Assembly (NCBI GenBank): GCA_964397655.1
Contig: CAYNKA010000001.1
Span: forward strand, 124,001-188,000
Source of the DNA: CAYNKA01 sp964397655
GTDB taxonomy: Bacteria; Spirochaetota; Spirochaetia; DTKZ01
Direction: 5' to 3'
Length of the DNA stretch: 64,000 nt
The notes beneath the pieces were generated by a model. The model saw nothing but the letters and a program-made list of their open reading frames with translations, had not been told where the DNA came from and searched no databases. Below, piece after piece: positions 43,628 through 53,022 of the stretch. Position 1 is the stretch's first letter. Each line of letters starts with the position of its first letter. Made by a program: the position numbers and the translations under genes.

Positions 43628-45822
43628 CTCTGAAGCTCCTTGACCTTCGGGTACTGAATCCTCGAATGGTAAGATCCTGCAAGGACCTTCACGAAGGATT
43701 TCCTCACGATGTCCAGTTCTCTCAGCGTAAGGGCCGAATCGTGGATCTGACCGGACTCGATCTTTTCCTGGAATATCGACGCGACGCATTTCTCGAGCGC
43801 AGCCACCGACGGCTTCTTCAACACGCGGGATGCGGCCTCTATGCTGTCCGCGAGCAGCACGACGGCGGCTTCTTTTGATCTGGGCGGACTGCCCGCATAG
43901 CTGTAATCCTCTATCGATGCCTGCGAGTCGTCGTCCTCCAAATCCAAGGCGCGCTGGTAGAAGACGCGGATGATTCCGCTTCCGTGATGCTGCGCTATGA
44001 TGTCGATGACTTCCTCCGGCAAGCCGAGCTTCGACGCGAGTTCCACTCCTATCTTCACGTGGGATTTGATGATCGAACTCGAAAGGCCCGGCTTGAGCTC
44101 GTCGTGCTTGTTGTAGTTGTCCTGGTTCTCGATGAAGTATTCGGCCTGGTCGATCTTTCCTATGTCGTGATAATAGGCCCCGACACGCGCGAGCAGTGCG
44201 TTCGCTTCTATCTCCCTGCATGCGTTTTCGGCCAGATTGGCGACGCTCATGGAATGCGTGTAGGTTCCCGGCGCGAGGCTGAGCATCCTTTTGAGGATGG
44301 GCGAATTGAGATCGGAAAGCTCGAGCAGCCGGAATTTCGTGGAGGCGTTCATGACGTGTTCCAGGAAGGGCAGAACGGCGAGATCCAGTATCCCGCAGAC
44401 TATGCCGTTCAGCACGGCGTACGCGAAAATTCTGAGGGTGACGAAAAGGGAATGGTCCCCGAGGAAGGAGAGCACGATGGCCGCGATGCCGTGGCTGATG
44501 GAAAGGTAGACTCCCGCCCGGATGAGATCCATGCGCTCTTCGGCCGACCGCACGATCCGGGCGCCGACGACTCCGGAAAAGAACACGAAGGCCACGGATT
44601 CGGGCGAGGCTCCCGTGACGAGAATCTGTCCGAGGCTCAGGATCGCGGTGTTGACTATGCTCGCCCTGTATGAAACGAGCACGGAAATGAATATGGCCAC
44701 GAGGGCCGATGGAAGAAGCACTCCGAACGGGAAACGGTCGGGAAGCGGGAAGAACCATTGAAGCCCCATCGCGATTACGAAGTAGATCAGGTCGAGCGCG
44801 ACTATGAGGATGAACTGTTTTCTCACCACGCCTTTCTCGAGCATGGGGGGACGGAGTAACGCGATGGCGAGCCCGTAGAGCATGGCGAGATACGCGATCA
44901 TTCCTGCCACACCCGTCGACTTCTTGGACAGCTCCTCTATCTTCAACAGGTGGATTTTTGCGACGTCGTTCTCGGTCACGACCTGGCCTTCCGATACGAG
45001 TACCGTGCCCTGCGGTATTCTCTTGAACACGGGATCCATGGAACTCCGGATTTTTTCCTTTCGATTCTTCGTCGCGAGATCGTCGATCGCGACGTTCTCC
45101 TTCAGGAAGGCGAACGCGAGGAGACAGATGGCCTGGATCTGTTCGAAGGGTACGGAATCTTTTCGGCCCCTTTCCGTCAGTTTCTCCTTAAGATTCTTCC
45201 TGGTCACGACCAGGGCGGAATCCACGAGCTCCGCCTCGACCTTTCCCCCGATCGGTCTCACGACTTCGACGAAGCCTTTAGGATATTCCCTCCCGAACCC
45301 CTCGGGAATGAGGAAATACCCCTCGGAAAGGATCTCGTCCGCATATTTCCTGAAGAGCGCGAAGGTCCCCGCCTCCGAAAGCCGCCTCAGGAGAAAATCC
45401 AGCTCCGCCTTCGTGAACAGATCGTCGTACGGGGCGTTCGTTTCACGGACCGTTTTCCCGCGCCGCTGCGAAACGAAGGTCTGGAACAGCGAGATCTTCT
45501 CCCTCACCTGTCCGAGGATCTCCTCTCGATACCTGAAAACGGGGACGATGAGATCGTCTTTCGACTGTTTCTTGATCGAAGTCGCTTCGTAATCGAGGAA
45601 GACGAAATCCCGGTTCAGGACGAGATCCCGCGGCGCCTCCCTGCCGATCTCGAAATCCGCGAACGCCCCGACGCCCCCGGTGTGATCGAACGAGACGGAC
45701 AGGATCAGCAGCAGGGCCGAAAACAGGAAGGAGAAGGTCAGGAACGAGACTTTGAACATATTCATCTCGCCGATGAAGCCTGAGGAGGCTTCGGTCGGCC
45801 GGCCGTCAACTTTCCGCTTCAT
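43624..45822 (-). CDS. pgpH: 7TMR-HD membrane phosphohydrolase, probable cyclic-di-AMP phosphodiesterase (PgpH type)
   Basis: The roughly 732-residue protein has one N-terminal membrane helix, a large extracytoplasmic 7TMR-HDED domain (about 50-300), six to seven further helices (about 305-490) and a cytoplasmic HD domain. The HD pair is near residue 549 (GAYYHDIGKID) and a second metal motif QHHGSG near 612. This architecture is that of PgpH, which hydrolyses c-di-AMP. The start is uncertain: ATG 45822 is used, but GTG 45828 and ATG 45765 (just after a 7-base-pair hairpin at 45775-45792) are possible. It lies between phoH and ybeY, a conserved order. Confidence 0.9.
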   Translation of the reverse strand: MKRKVDGRPTEASSGFIGEMNMFKVSFLTFSFLFSALLLILSVSFDHTGGVGAFADFEIGREAPRDLVLNRDFVFLDYEATSIKKQSKDDLIVPVFRYREEILGQVREKISLFQTFVSQRRGKTVRETNAPYDDLFTKAELDFLLRRLSEAGTFALFRKYADEILSEGYFLIPEGFGREYPKGFVEVVRPIGGKVEAELVDSALVVTRKNLKEKLTERGRKDSVPFEQIQAICLLAFAFLKENVAIDDLATKNRKEKIRSSMDPVFKRIPQGTVLVSEGQVVTENDVAKIHLLKIEELSKKSTGVAGMIAYLAMLYGLAIALLRPPMLEKGVVRKQFILIVALDLIYFVIAMGLQWFFPLPDRFPFGVLLPSALVAIFISVLVSYRASIVNTAILSLGQILVTGASPESVAFVFFSGVVGARIVRSAEERMDLIRAGVYLSISHGIAAIVLSFLGDHSLFVTLRIFAYAVLNGIVCGILDLAVLPFLEHVMNASTKFRLLELSDLNSPILKRMLSLAPGTYTHSMSVANLAENACREIEANALLARVGAYYHDIGKIDQAEYFIENQDNYNKHDELKPGLSSSIIKSHVKIGVELASKLGLPEEVIDIIAQHHGSGIIRVFYQRALDLEDDDSQASIEDYSYAGSPPRSKEAAVVLLADSIEAASRVLKKPSVAALEKCVASIFQEKIESGQIHDSALTLRELDIVRKSFVKVLAGSYHSRIQYPKVKELQR

Positions 45823-46765
45823 AGGCACGAATGATCTTTGCGACGAGAGGGTTTCGTACCACGTCCTCGATTCCGAACGTTCCGAAGTATATCTCGTCGA
45901 TGCCGCCGAGGATCTTTCTCGCGTGAAGCAGGCCGGAGGCGTTCTTGTTCGGAAGGTCGATCTGGGTGACGTCGCCGGTGATGACGGCCTTGGAGTCCTC
46001 TCCCAGCCGCGTCAGGAACATCTTCATCTGTTCCCGGGTGGTGTTCTGCGCCTCGTCCAGGATGATCATGCAGTTCCGAAGGCTCCTTCCGCGCATGTAG
46101 GCGAGCGGGGAGATTTCGATGACGCCGTTGTCCCGCAGCCTGGCGATCGTTTCGTGAGGAATGATCGCTTCCATGGCGTCGTAGAGCGGCCTTAGGTAAG
46201 GATTGAGCTTCTGCGTGAGGTCGCCGGGAAGGAATCCCAATGACTCTCCCGCCTCCACCACGGGACGCGTGAGGACGAGCTTCCTTTTTCTCCGGGAAAG
46301 AACCTCCTCCAGCGCACAGGCGACCGCGAGAAACGTCTTTCCCGTTCCCGCAGGTCCGATCGAGAAGGTCATGTCGAAATTCTGGATCGCCTGCACGTAT
46401 TTGGCCTGCCTGAGCCCCCGCGGGAATATTCGGGAATATCCGCCCGGAACGTTTATGGAAACGGACTTTAGAAGCTCGACATGGTCTTCTTCACGGGAAA
46501 GAAGGGAAGAATGAATCGCACGGATGAGGTCGGGAGTCGGAGGTTGGCCCTTTCCCGAATGCACCTGCAGTTCCTTGATGAGCCGCATGCAGATTTCGCG
46601 TTTCGATTCGTCGTCCGAATCGAATATCAGCTCGTTCCCGCGGGAATAGATCTTCGTCCCGAGGATCTCTTCCAATATCTGAATGTTGGAGTCATTCGCA
46701 CCGCAAATATCGAACAACTGATCCAGTGTATCCACGACGATGGAACCTTTCGTATCCACTACCAC
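45806..46765 (-). CDS. phoH: PhoH-like ATPase
   Basis: The 319-residue protein is a PhoH-family P-loop ATPase, linked to RNA metabolism and usually found beside ybeY. Walker A GPAGTGKT is at residues 137-144, Walker B in CMIILDEAQNTT, and SLGFLPGDLTQKLNPYLRPLYD is family-typical. Three N-terminal valine codons allow GTG starts at 46765 or 46759; a GAGG site favours 46759. The predicted start site lies only a few bases upstream. It heads the phoH-pgpH-ybeY-corC-TPR operon. Confidence 0.95.
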   Translation of the reverse strand: MVVDTKGSIVVDTLDQLFDICGANDSNIQILEEILGTKIYSRGNELIFDSDDESKREICMRLIKELQVHSGKGQPPTPDLIRAIHSSLLSREEDHVELLKSVSINVPGGYSRIFPRGLRQAKYVQAIQNFDMTFSIGPAGTGKTFLAVACALEEVLSRRKRKLVLTRPVVEAGESLGFLPGDLTQKLNPYLRPLYDAMEAIIPHETIARLRDNGVIEISPLAYMRGRSLRNCMIILDEAQNTTREQMKMFLTRLGEDSKAVITGDVTQIDLPNKNASGLLHARKILGGIDEIYFGTFGIEDVVRNPLVAKIIRAYEAES

Positions 46766-46775
46766 CTCGGGAACT

Positions 46776-46805
46776 AGTGTATCGGGATAATCTCGGGAAT
46801 GTCAA
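46776..46805 (-). promoter_or_regulatory. Promoter of the phoH-pgpH-ybeY operon
   Basis: TTGACA (46800-46805) and TACACT (46776-46781) are 18 bases apart. The start site near 46769 leaves 4 to 10 bases before the candidate GTG starts. Confidence 0.72.
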
Positions 46806-46818
46806 GGATTGGAGAAAT

Positions 46819-49800
46819 CTAGTATCTTAGGCCGTTTTTATCGTACTGAATTTCGGTCTTGATCTGGGAGATTGGTTTCCATCTCAAAGTTATGGCGAGA
46901 ATCGAGTCCCATCGGAAGGATTGGGTTCCGTTCGTGTTCGTGACCAGCTCGGGTGTTCCCGAATAGGACATCGACAGGTCCCAATCGTCGAGGTGATGGA
47001 CGATTTCCACGGACAGCGTCGACAGCTTGAAGAAGGAGTCGTGACGGTCGCTGTCGCTCCAGAAATTGAAGGATTTGGCGAGGTCCGTGAGCGGGTTCCT
47101 CCAGCTTCGCCCCACCTTTTCGGCGAGGGGGGGGATGTACTGGTAGGTCATGGTGTTCGTCGACGTCGAGCTGAATTTGAGGTCCAGGAACCTGTACAGC
47201 GTGAAAACGAAGTCGAATTTGAAACTCATGGAGGATTCCGTGAATTGGATGAGGTTCATGGTCCATGAACTCGTGACTCCGCTCGTGAGCCTGATCCTGT
47301 TCTTCCACATGGGGTCGGATTTGTAGGTGTAATTGTAGGAAAGGCCGGCGCTGCTCGGAATGAAGTCCTTTTCCGTGTCCCTGAGCCACCCTTTCTGGTC
47401 GTCGAAGGTGTAAGGATAGGTGTATTGCGCCGAGAAGTTCGCCGTCAGATGCCAGAGTTTCAAGGTGGAATCCAGAGATGAAGGCGTGTCTTCTTCGAAA
47501 TCGTACTTGTACGTAGTCGCGAAGCTTACGTTGTCCGAGATTTTGAGGGTTTCGGAAAATGAAATCGGTTGATTCTTCCAGACGTCGTTCGCGTCCTTCT
47601 TCGTCTGAAAAGTGACCGAACTCGTGAGCGGGCCCGTCGCGAGGGACCCCGTGAGATTGAACACCTCGTCCAAGGGCGGGCACACGTAGTACGCCGATGC
47701 GGAGGGTGTGAACAGCGGTATCTCGGCCTTGAGGTCGACGCTCACCTTGTTGGCGGTCATCATGTCGCGTGAAATCCTGAAGTAGCGGTCCTTGTACACG
47801 GGAGAATCCCCGTCCATCTCGAGGAAGGTTTTTTTGAAGAGAATCGACGAGTTGGAATATTTCATGTTGGACGATTTGAAGACTTCGTTCTTGTACAGGG
47901 GGAAGGTCGAGAACTCGACGGTGTTCGCAAGGGTGGAGGACGAGTTCCGATATGCGGTCTGCCGAAGGCTGTTCTTGACCGCTTCGGAGAGCGAATCGTT
48001 CAGGAAATTCATGTCCTGATACTGCATGGTAAGAGCGAGATTTCCTGCGGTCTTGAAGATCTGGTCGTAAACCTGGGTGTCGTAGCTGATTTGTACGGAG
48101 TTCTGAAGAGTTACCGTGGAATAGGCGAAATCGTATTTCGCGTCCGACGGCTCCTTCCATTCGTCGGGATTCGCGGTCAGAAGGTAGTTCACCTTCGGAG
48201 ACACGGTGTACTTGACGCTGTATGCAAGAGGAAGGGGGAAGGCCGATACGGTGACGTCCTTCCTGAGGTCGGGGACCTTGTAGGCATCTTCCTGTTTTTC
48301 CTCCTTCGGAGGCTCCGAAAATTCCCACGGAGGCTTCAAATCCTTCACCGGAGCCGGCTGCGCCTTCTTGGAATCCCCGGTTTTCGTTTTATCCTTCCAC
48401 GCCTCCGACGTTAAAATGGTCCCGCTCATCTGCACCGTCAATTCCGGCGCCTGCAGGCTGTACGGATAATAAAAACGTCTGGTCGGGGAAACGTTCCTGT
48501 CGTAGTCTGCCAGGAGGCTCGATTCCACGTCCTTCGACTTCCAGGCGAGAGAAAGGAGGAACCGGGAAAACGTCAACGAGGTGACGTAGGGTGAAAGCCC
48601 GTCGATTTTCGGAGTATAGGATGCATCGATTTTCCATGTGAGCGAATCCTTGAGTGATGCGGTGGTCGCCTCCTCGAAATTCCCTTCGAGAAGGTTCGCC
48701 CAATCCATTTCCTCCTTCCGATTGAAGAAGTCCTGGTCGAGATACGGGTCCGAATAGCTTTCGAAAAGAAGACCGAGGTTCAGGGTGCCGACGGTATAGG
48801 CGAGATTGGTCTCGAACAGGTACCTGAACGGAAGCCTGCTCCCGAGAAAGTACGTCCGATTCCAGTGGGTGGTGAGGTCCCCGTTCTCGTCCTTCCAATA
48901 CGGGGTGTAGGAGTCCAGGAAACCCGGCACCGAATTCGAGTAGAGGTTCCTGCTCAACCCGAGCCCGCCCCGGAAGGTGAAGGTCTTGATTCCGGGAGCG
49001 TACTGCGGAAGCTCCCCCTGTATTCCGGCGAACGCTCCGAGGCGCGAATAGATGTCGCAGAGGATCTTCACGTACCAGTCCGGATGTTCCAGCTTCCTGT
49101 CCGTGTCCCGTAGGAAGATGCCGTGTCTTTCCTTCACCTTGTCGTTCGCCTCGTTTTCCGTGAGCTGCAGGAAGGAGAAGGCGGCGTCCTTGTTGTTCTT
49201 CCTGTTCCCGACGAGATAGGTCGAGGTCTGCATGAAGGTGCCCTCCCTGGTCTTGTAGCCGAACACGGGATGGAAGACCGCCTCGTCGCCCGGATAGAAG
49301 AAGAAGGGAAAATAGAACAGAGGAATGTGGCCGACGTAGAGGGTCGCGTTCTGGAGACCCCATTCCCCGGGGCCGAAGATCCAGATCTTCTTCGCCGAGA
49401 TGTGGTAGTTCGCGGGAATGTTCGGGGAGGATGTGATGTTGCCGTTCTCTATGATGACGAAATCCTTCGACGATCTGGAAATGAAGTCACCTTGAATCGT
49501 GAACGTGAGCTTTTCCGACTCTATCTGACGATCCTTTTTCGAAGCCCCTTTGAGAAAGAATCCTTCCCAGGTGTCGAGGTCGATCGTGACACTCTCCCCC
49601 GAGAATGTTTCGTCGCGGCCTTCACCGGTGATCCTGTATTCGACATTGCCGTTCGCATTGAGCAGTTTGAGGGTCTGGTTGTACAGGATCGAGTCGGCCT
49701 TGATGACGTAGGAATGGCCTTTCTTCTTGTCCTCCATAGTTATCAGGACCCCGCCGTCCAACCTCACGTAATCCTCGCCGTAGCGGTCGAGGGAGAAGTA

Positions 49801-50136
49801 TTCCGTATTGGAGGCGGATTCTATCTTGATGATCGTTCCCTGCTCCGCCTCCTTCTTCGGAGGTTCGACGCCGTAGAATTTGAAGAGACGGTCTTCGAGC
49901 TCCGCGCGGCTCCCCTTGGACGAAAGCTTGAGCTTCTGGCACCATTCGGCCAGTTCTATGAAGCTCGCCGACCTGATCTCCATGGGAAGCGTCTCGCGGA
50001 AAAGTTCCGATTCGGTGCGTTCGGCCGGCGGCCGTACCCCCTCCTTCTTGCCGCTTCGCTCCTGGGAGTTGGCAAGCCCGGCGCATAGAACGAGAATCCA
50101 AATGACTGTCGCCGCGCGGAGTCCGCATGTACTCAA
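46819..50136 (-). CDS. LptD-like outer-membrane assembly protein
   Basis: The roughly 1105-residue protein has a signal peptide ending near NSQ, an N-terminal beta-jellyroll (OstA/LptA-like; for example DSILYNQTLKLLNANGNVEY and GESVTIDLDTWEGFFLKGA) and a very long beta-barrel region with alternating aromatic strands to the C-terminus. It ends in Leu-Arg-Tyr. LptD inserts lipopolysaccharide or similar glycolipids into the outer leaflet. T. pallidum has an LptD orthologue (TP0515) after uvrA (TP0514), the same neighbour as here. The only fitting start is TTG at 50136, which overlaps the uvrA stop. Confidence 0.85.
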   Translation of the reverse strand: MSTCGLRAATVIWILVLCAGLANSQERSGKKEGVRPPAERTESELFRETLPMEIRSASFIELAEWCQKLKLSSKGSRAELEDRLFKFYGVEPPKKEAEQGTIIKIESASNTEYFSLDRYGEDYVRLDGGVLITMEDKKKGHSYVIKADSILYNQTLKLLNANGNVEYRITGEGRDETFSGESVTIDLDTWEGFFLKGASKKDRQIESEKLTFTIQGDFISRSSKDFVIIENGNITSSPNIPANYHISAKKIWIFGPGEWGLQNATLYVGHIPLFYFPFFFYPGDEAVFHPVFGYKTREGTFMQTSTYLVGNRKNNKDAAFSFLQLTENEANDKVKERHGIFLRDTDRKLEHPDWYVKILCDIYSRLGAFAGIQGELPQYAPGIKTFTFRGGLGLSRNLYSNSVPGFLDSYTPYWKDENGDLTTHWNRTYFLGSRLPFRYLFETNLAYTVGTLNLGLLFESYSDPYLDQDFFNRKEEMDWANLLEGNFEEATTASLKDSLTWKIDASYTPKIDGLSPYVTSLTFSRFLLSLAWKSKDVESSLLADYDRNVSPTRRFYYPYSLQAPELTVQMSGTILTSEAWKDKTKTGDSKKAQPAPVKDLKPPWEFSEPPKEEKQEDAYKVPDLRKDVTVSAFPLPLAYSVKYTVSPKVNYLLTANPDEWKEPSDAKYDFAYSTVTLQNSVQISYDTQVYDQIFKTAGNLALTMQYQDMNFLNDSLSEAVKNSLRQTAYRNSSSTLANTVEFSTFPLYKNEVFKSSNMKYSNSSILFKKTFLEMDGDSPVYKDRYFRISRDMMTANKVSVDLKAEIPLFTPSASAYYVCPPLDEVFNLTGSLATGPLTSSVTFQTKKDANDVWKNQPISFSETLKISDNVSFATTYKYDFEEDTPSSLDSTLKLWHLTANFSAQYTYPYTFDDQKGWLRDTEKDFIPSSAGLSYNYTYKSDPMWKNRIRLTSGVTSSWTMNLIQFTESSMSFKFDFVFTLYRFLDLKFSSTSTNTMTYQYIPPLAEKVGRSWRNPLTDLAKSFNFWSDSDRHDSFFKLSTLSVEIVHHLDDWDLSMSYSGTPELVTNTNGTQSFRWDSILAITLRWKPISQIKTEIQYDKNGLRY

Positions 50137-52961
50137 GCTTTTTCCCCGAGCACCTCTCTGAGATATTGTCCCGTAAACGAGGCGGGATTGCGCGCGACGT
50201 CCTCCGGCGTCCCCTCGGTGACGATCCTTCCGCCCCCTTCCCCGCCTTCCGGGCCCAGATCGATGACCCAATCCGCCTGCCTGATGACGTCGAGATTGTG
50301 TTCGATGAGGACCATCGTATTGCCGCGGTCGACGAGCTTCTGCAGAACCTGCACCAATTGCTTGATGTCGGCGAAATGCAGCCCGGTAGTGGGCTCGTCG
50401 AGGATGTAGAAGGTGGATCCGGTGCTTCGCCGGGAGAGTTCGAGAGCGAGCTTGATCCTTTGAGCCTCGCCTCCGGAAAACGTGAGCGCCGATTGTCCGA
50501 GCCGTATGTATCCCAAACCGACCGACATGAGAGTTTCGAGCTTTCCGGAGATCTTCGGGATCGAGGAGAAGAACTCCGACGCCTCCTCCACGGTCATCTC
50601 CAGGACTTCGTGTATGTTCTTCCCTTTGTACCGGATGTCCAGGGTCTCCCGGTTGAAGCGCTTCCCCTTGCAGACGTCGCAGAGGATGTATACGTCGGGG
50701 AGAAAATGCATCTCTATCTTGATGGTTCCGTCTCCCTGGCAGTTCTCGCATCTTCCTCCGGATACGTTGAATGAGAAGCGGCCGGACTTGTAGCCCCTCG
50801 CCTTGGATTCTGGAAGCGCCGCGAACAGCTCCCTTATCGGAGAGAAGAGCCCGACATAGGTCGCCGGATTCGATCTCGGCGTCCTTCCTATCGGGCTCTG
50901 GTCGATGTTGATGACCTTGTCGAGGGCTTCGACCCCCTCGATCGAGTCGTAGTCGCCTTCCTGGAGCCTGCTGCGGTTCAGACGGTTCGAGAGAACGGGG
51001 AACAGGAGGTCGGTCAGGAGCGACGATTTCCCGGAGCCGGAGACTCCGGTTATCACGGTGAACTTCCCGAGAGGGATGTCGACGTCGATGTTCTTGAGAT
51101 TGTGCTCGCGAGCTCCCTTCAGGCTCAGCGTCCGGCCGTTTCCCGTGCGCTTTTCCGGCCTGGGATCGAATCGGATCGCTCCGGAAAGGAATCGGCCGGT
51201 TACGCTTTCCTCGCTCTTCAGGATGACGCTCAGCGGGCCCGACGCTATCACGTGTCCTCCGTGCACGCCGGCCCCCGGGCCGAGATCCACGATGTAGTCC
51301 GCGGTCCTCAGCGTCTGCTCGTCGTGCTCCACGACGATGAGCGTGTTCCCGAGGTCCCGGAGATGCTTGAGGGTGTCGATCAGCCGCTGGTTGTCGCGTT
51401 GATGCAGGCCGATGGTCGGCTCGTCCAGGATGTAGAGAACGCCCACGAGGGACGAACCGATCTGGGTCGCGAGCCGTATCCGCTGGGCCTCGCCTCCTGA
51501 GAGCGTGGTGGCCTTGCGTTCGAGGGTGAGATACTCGAGCCCGACGTTTTTCATGAAGCCGAGCCTCGAGGTTATTTCCTTGAGGATCTGTTTCGCTATC
51601 TTTCTTTCCGTCTCCGAAAGGTCGAGTCTGTCGAAAAAGTCGAGCGAATCGCGAACGGACATGCAGGAAAGATCGTGGATGTTCCTGCCCTGGATCTTCA
51701 CGGCGAGGCTTTCCTTCCGGAGCCGCTTTCCTCCGCATTCTGCGCAGTCCTTCTGCGACATGAAACGCTCGAGCCATTCCTTCACGCCTTCGGAGGTCGT
51801 TTCCAGGTATCTCCTCTTGAGGTCGTCGAGGATGCCCTTGAACGGCGCCGAATATTCGAACCTGCCGGTACCGCCCCGGTTCACGTAGGAAACCGCCACG
51901 TCGTCCTCGGTGCCGTGCAGGATGGCATCGAAGACGTCCTTCGGGAGGTCCTTGAGCGGCGTGTCGAGGCTGAAGCCGAGATGACGGGCCAGGGATTCGA
52001 ATTTGCTCCTGTACCAGTTCGCTTCCGGATTGTACGGAACGATGCCGCCCTCGTCGAAGGAAAGGTCCATGTTCGGAATGAGGAGGTCGGGATCGAATTC
52101 GAGGGTGATGCCGAGGCCCGAACACGCTGGGCAGGCGCCGTAGGGATTGTTGAACGAGAAGAGACGTGGCTGAAGCTCCGGCAGGCTTATTCCGCAGTCC
52201 GGGCAGGAGTTCTTGCGGGAAAAGAACTCCTCCGACTCATCCTTGCCGTCGAGCCGCACGACTATCACGTTTCCGTCCGAGGTCTCCATGGCCGTCTCAA
52301 CGGACTCCGCTATCCTCTTCCTGTTCTCCGAGCTTACGACGAGACGATCGATGACGATCTCGACGGTGTGTTTCCTGTTCTTGTCGAGATCGATCTCCTG
52401 TTCCAGGGAAAGCACCTTTCCGTCGACGCGGGCTCGCACGAAACCGGCCTTGAGCGCATCCTCGAGAATTTTCCGGTGTTCCCCTTTCTTTCCCCGAACC
52501 GCCGGCGCCAGGATCATGACCCTGGCGCCTTCCGGATAGGACATGACGGTGTCTATGATCTGGTCCTCGGACTGCTCCCGGATCACCTTGCCGCAGGACG
52601 GACAGTGAGGAATGCCTATCCTGGCGAAAAGGAGACGGTAATAATCGTAGATTTCCGTAACGGTGCCCACGGTCGACCGGGGATTGCGGTGCGTGGTCTT
52701 CTGCTCTATGGAAATGGCGGGAGAAAGGCCTTCGATGTAATCGAGATCCGGTTTGTCGAGTTTTCCGAGAAACTGACGCGCGTAGGACGACAGCGACTCG
52801 ACGTACCGCCTCTGGCCTTCGGCGAAGATCGTATCGAAGGCGAGCGACGATTTTCCGGAGCCGCTCAGGCCGGAAACGACGATGAGCTTGTTGCGGGGGA
52901 GTTCGAGATCGATGTTCTTCAGGTTGTGTTCCCGAGCGCCCTTGATGATTATTTTGTCCAT
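50133..52961 (-). CDS. uvrA: UvrABC excinuclease subunit A
   Basis: This DNA damage-recognition ATPase of nucleotide excision repair has 942 residues. It contains two ABC-type ATPase halves with Walker A GLSGSGKS at 31-38 and GVSGSGKS near 640, the ABC signatures LSGGEAQRIRLA and FSGGEAQRIKLA, and zinc modules CPDCG...CPAC and CENC...CDVC. No ribosome site precedes the ATG and the promoter lies a few bases away, so it is a leaderless candidate. Its stop overlaps the start of the LptD-like gene. Confidence 0.98.
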   Translation of the reverse strand: MDKIIIKGAREHNLKNIDLELPRNKLIVVSGLSGSGKSSLAFDTIFAEGQRRYVESLSSYARQFLGKLDKPDLDYIEGLSPAISIEQKTTHRNPRSTVGTVTEIYDYYRLLFARIGIPHCPSCGKVIREQSEDQIIDTVMSYPEGARVMILAPAVRGKKGEHRKILEDALKAGFVRARVDGKVLSLEQEIDLDKNRKHTVEIVIDRLVVSSENRKRIAESVETAMETSDGNVIVVRLDGKDESEEFFSRKNSCPDCGISLPELQPRLFSFNNPYGACPACSGLGITLEFDPDLLIPNMDLSFDEGGIVPYNPEANWYRSKFESLARHLGFSLDTPLKDLPKDVFDAILHGTEDDVAVSYVNRGGTGRFEYSAPFKGILDDLKRRYLETTSEGVKEWLERFMSQKDCAECGGKRLRKESLAVKIQGRNIHDLSCMSVRDSLDFFDRLDLSETERKIAKQILKEITSRLGFMKNVGLEYLTLERKATTLSGGEAQRIRLATQIGSSLVGVLYILDEPTIGLHQRDNQRLIDTLKHLRDLGNTLIVVEHDEQTLRTADYIVDLGPGAGVHGGHVIASGPLSVILKSEESVTGRFLSGAIRFDPRPEKRTGNGRTLSLKGAREHNLKNIDVDIPLGKFTVITGVSGSGKSSLLTDLLFPVLSNRLNRSRLQEGDYDSIEGVEALDKVINIDQSPIGRTPRSNPATYVGLFSPIRELFAALPESKARGYKSGRFSFNVSGGRCENCQGDGTIKIEMHFLPDVYILCDVCKGKRFNRETLDIRYKGKNIHEVLEMTVEEASEFFSSIPKISGKLETLMSVGLGYIRLGQSALTFSGGEAQRIKLALELSRRSTGSTFYILDEPTTGLHFADIKQLVQVLQKLVDRGNTMVLIEHNLDVIRQADWVIDLGPEGGEGGGRIVTEGTPEDVARNPASFTGQYLREVLGEKA

Positions 52962-52973
52962 ATTTGTCAGAAG

Positions 52974-53002
52974 ACTTTACGACATTCCGATCCACTTTTC
53001 AA
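52974..53002 (-). promoter_or_regulatory. Promoter of uvrA-lptD
   Basis: TTGAAA (52997-53002) and TAAAGT (52974-52979) have a 17-base spacer. The start site should lie near 52967, about 6 bases before the ATG at 52961. Confidence 0.68.
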
Positions 53003-53022
53003 GGCGAAACGGATTTCCGGAC

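Noticed and set aside
45775..45792. Hairpin GAAGCCT-N4-AGGCTTC near the start of pgpH
   Set aside because: It could be a regulatory stem only if translation starts at 45765. The start is not settled, and a seven-base-pair stem can arise by chance.
50137..52125. Upstream extension of the LptD-like frame over uvrA
   Set aside because: It lies in the other frame of uvrA and has no signal peptide; the signal peptide begins right after the TTG at 50136.
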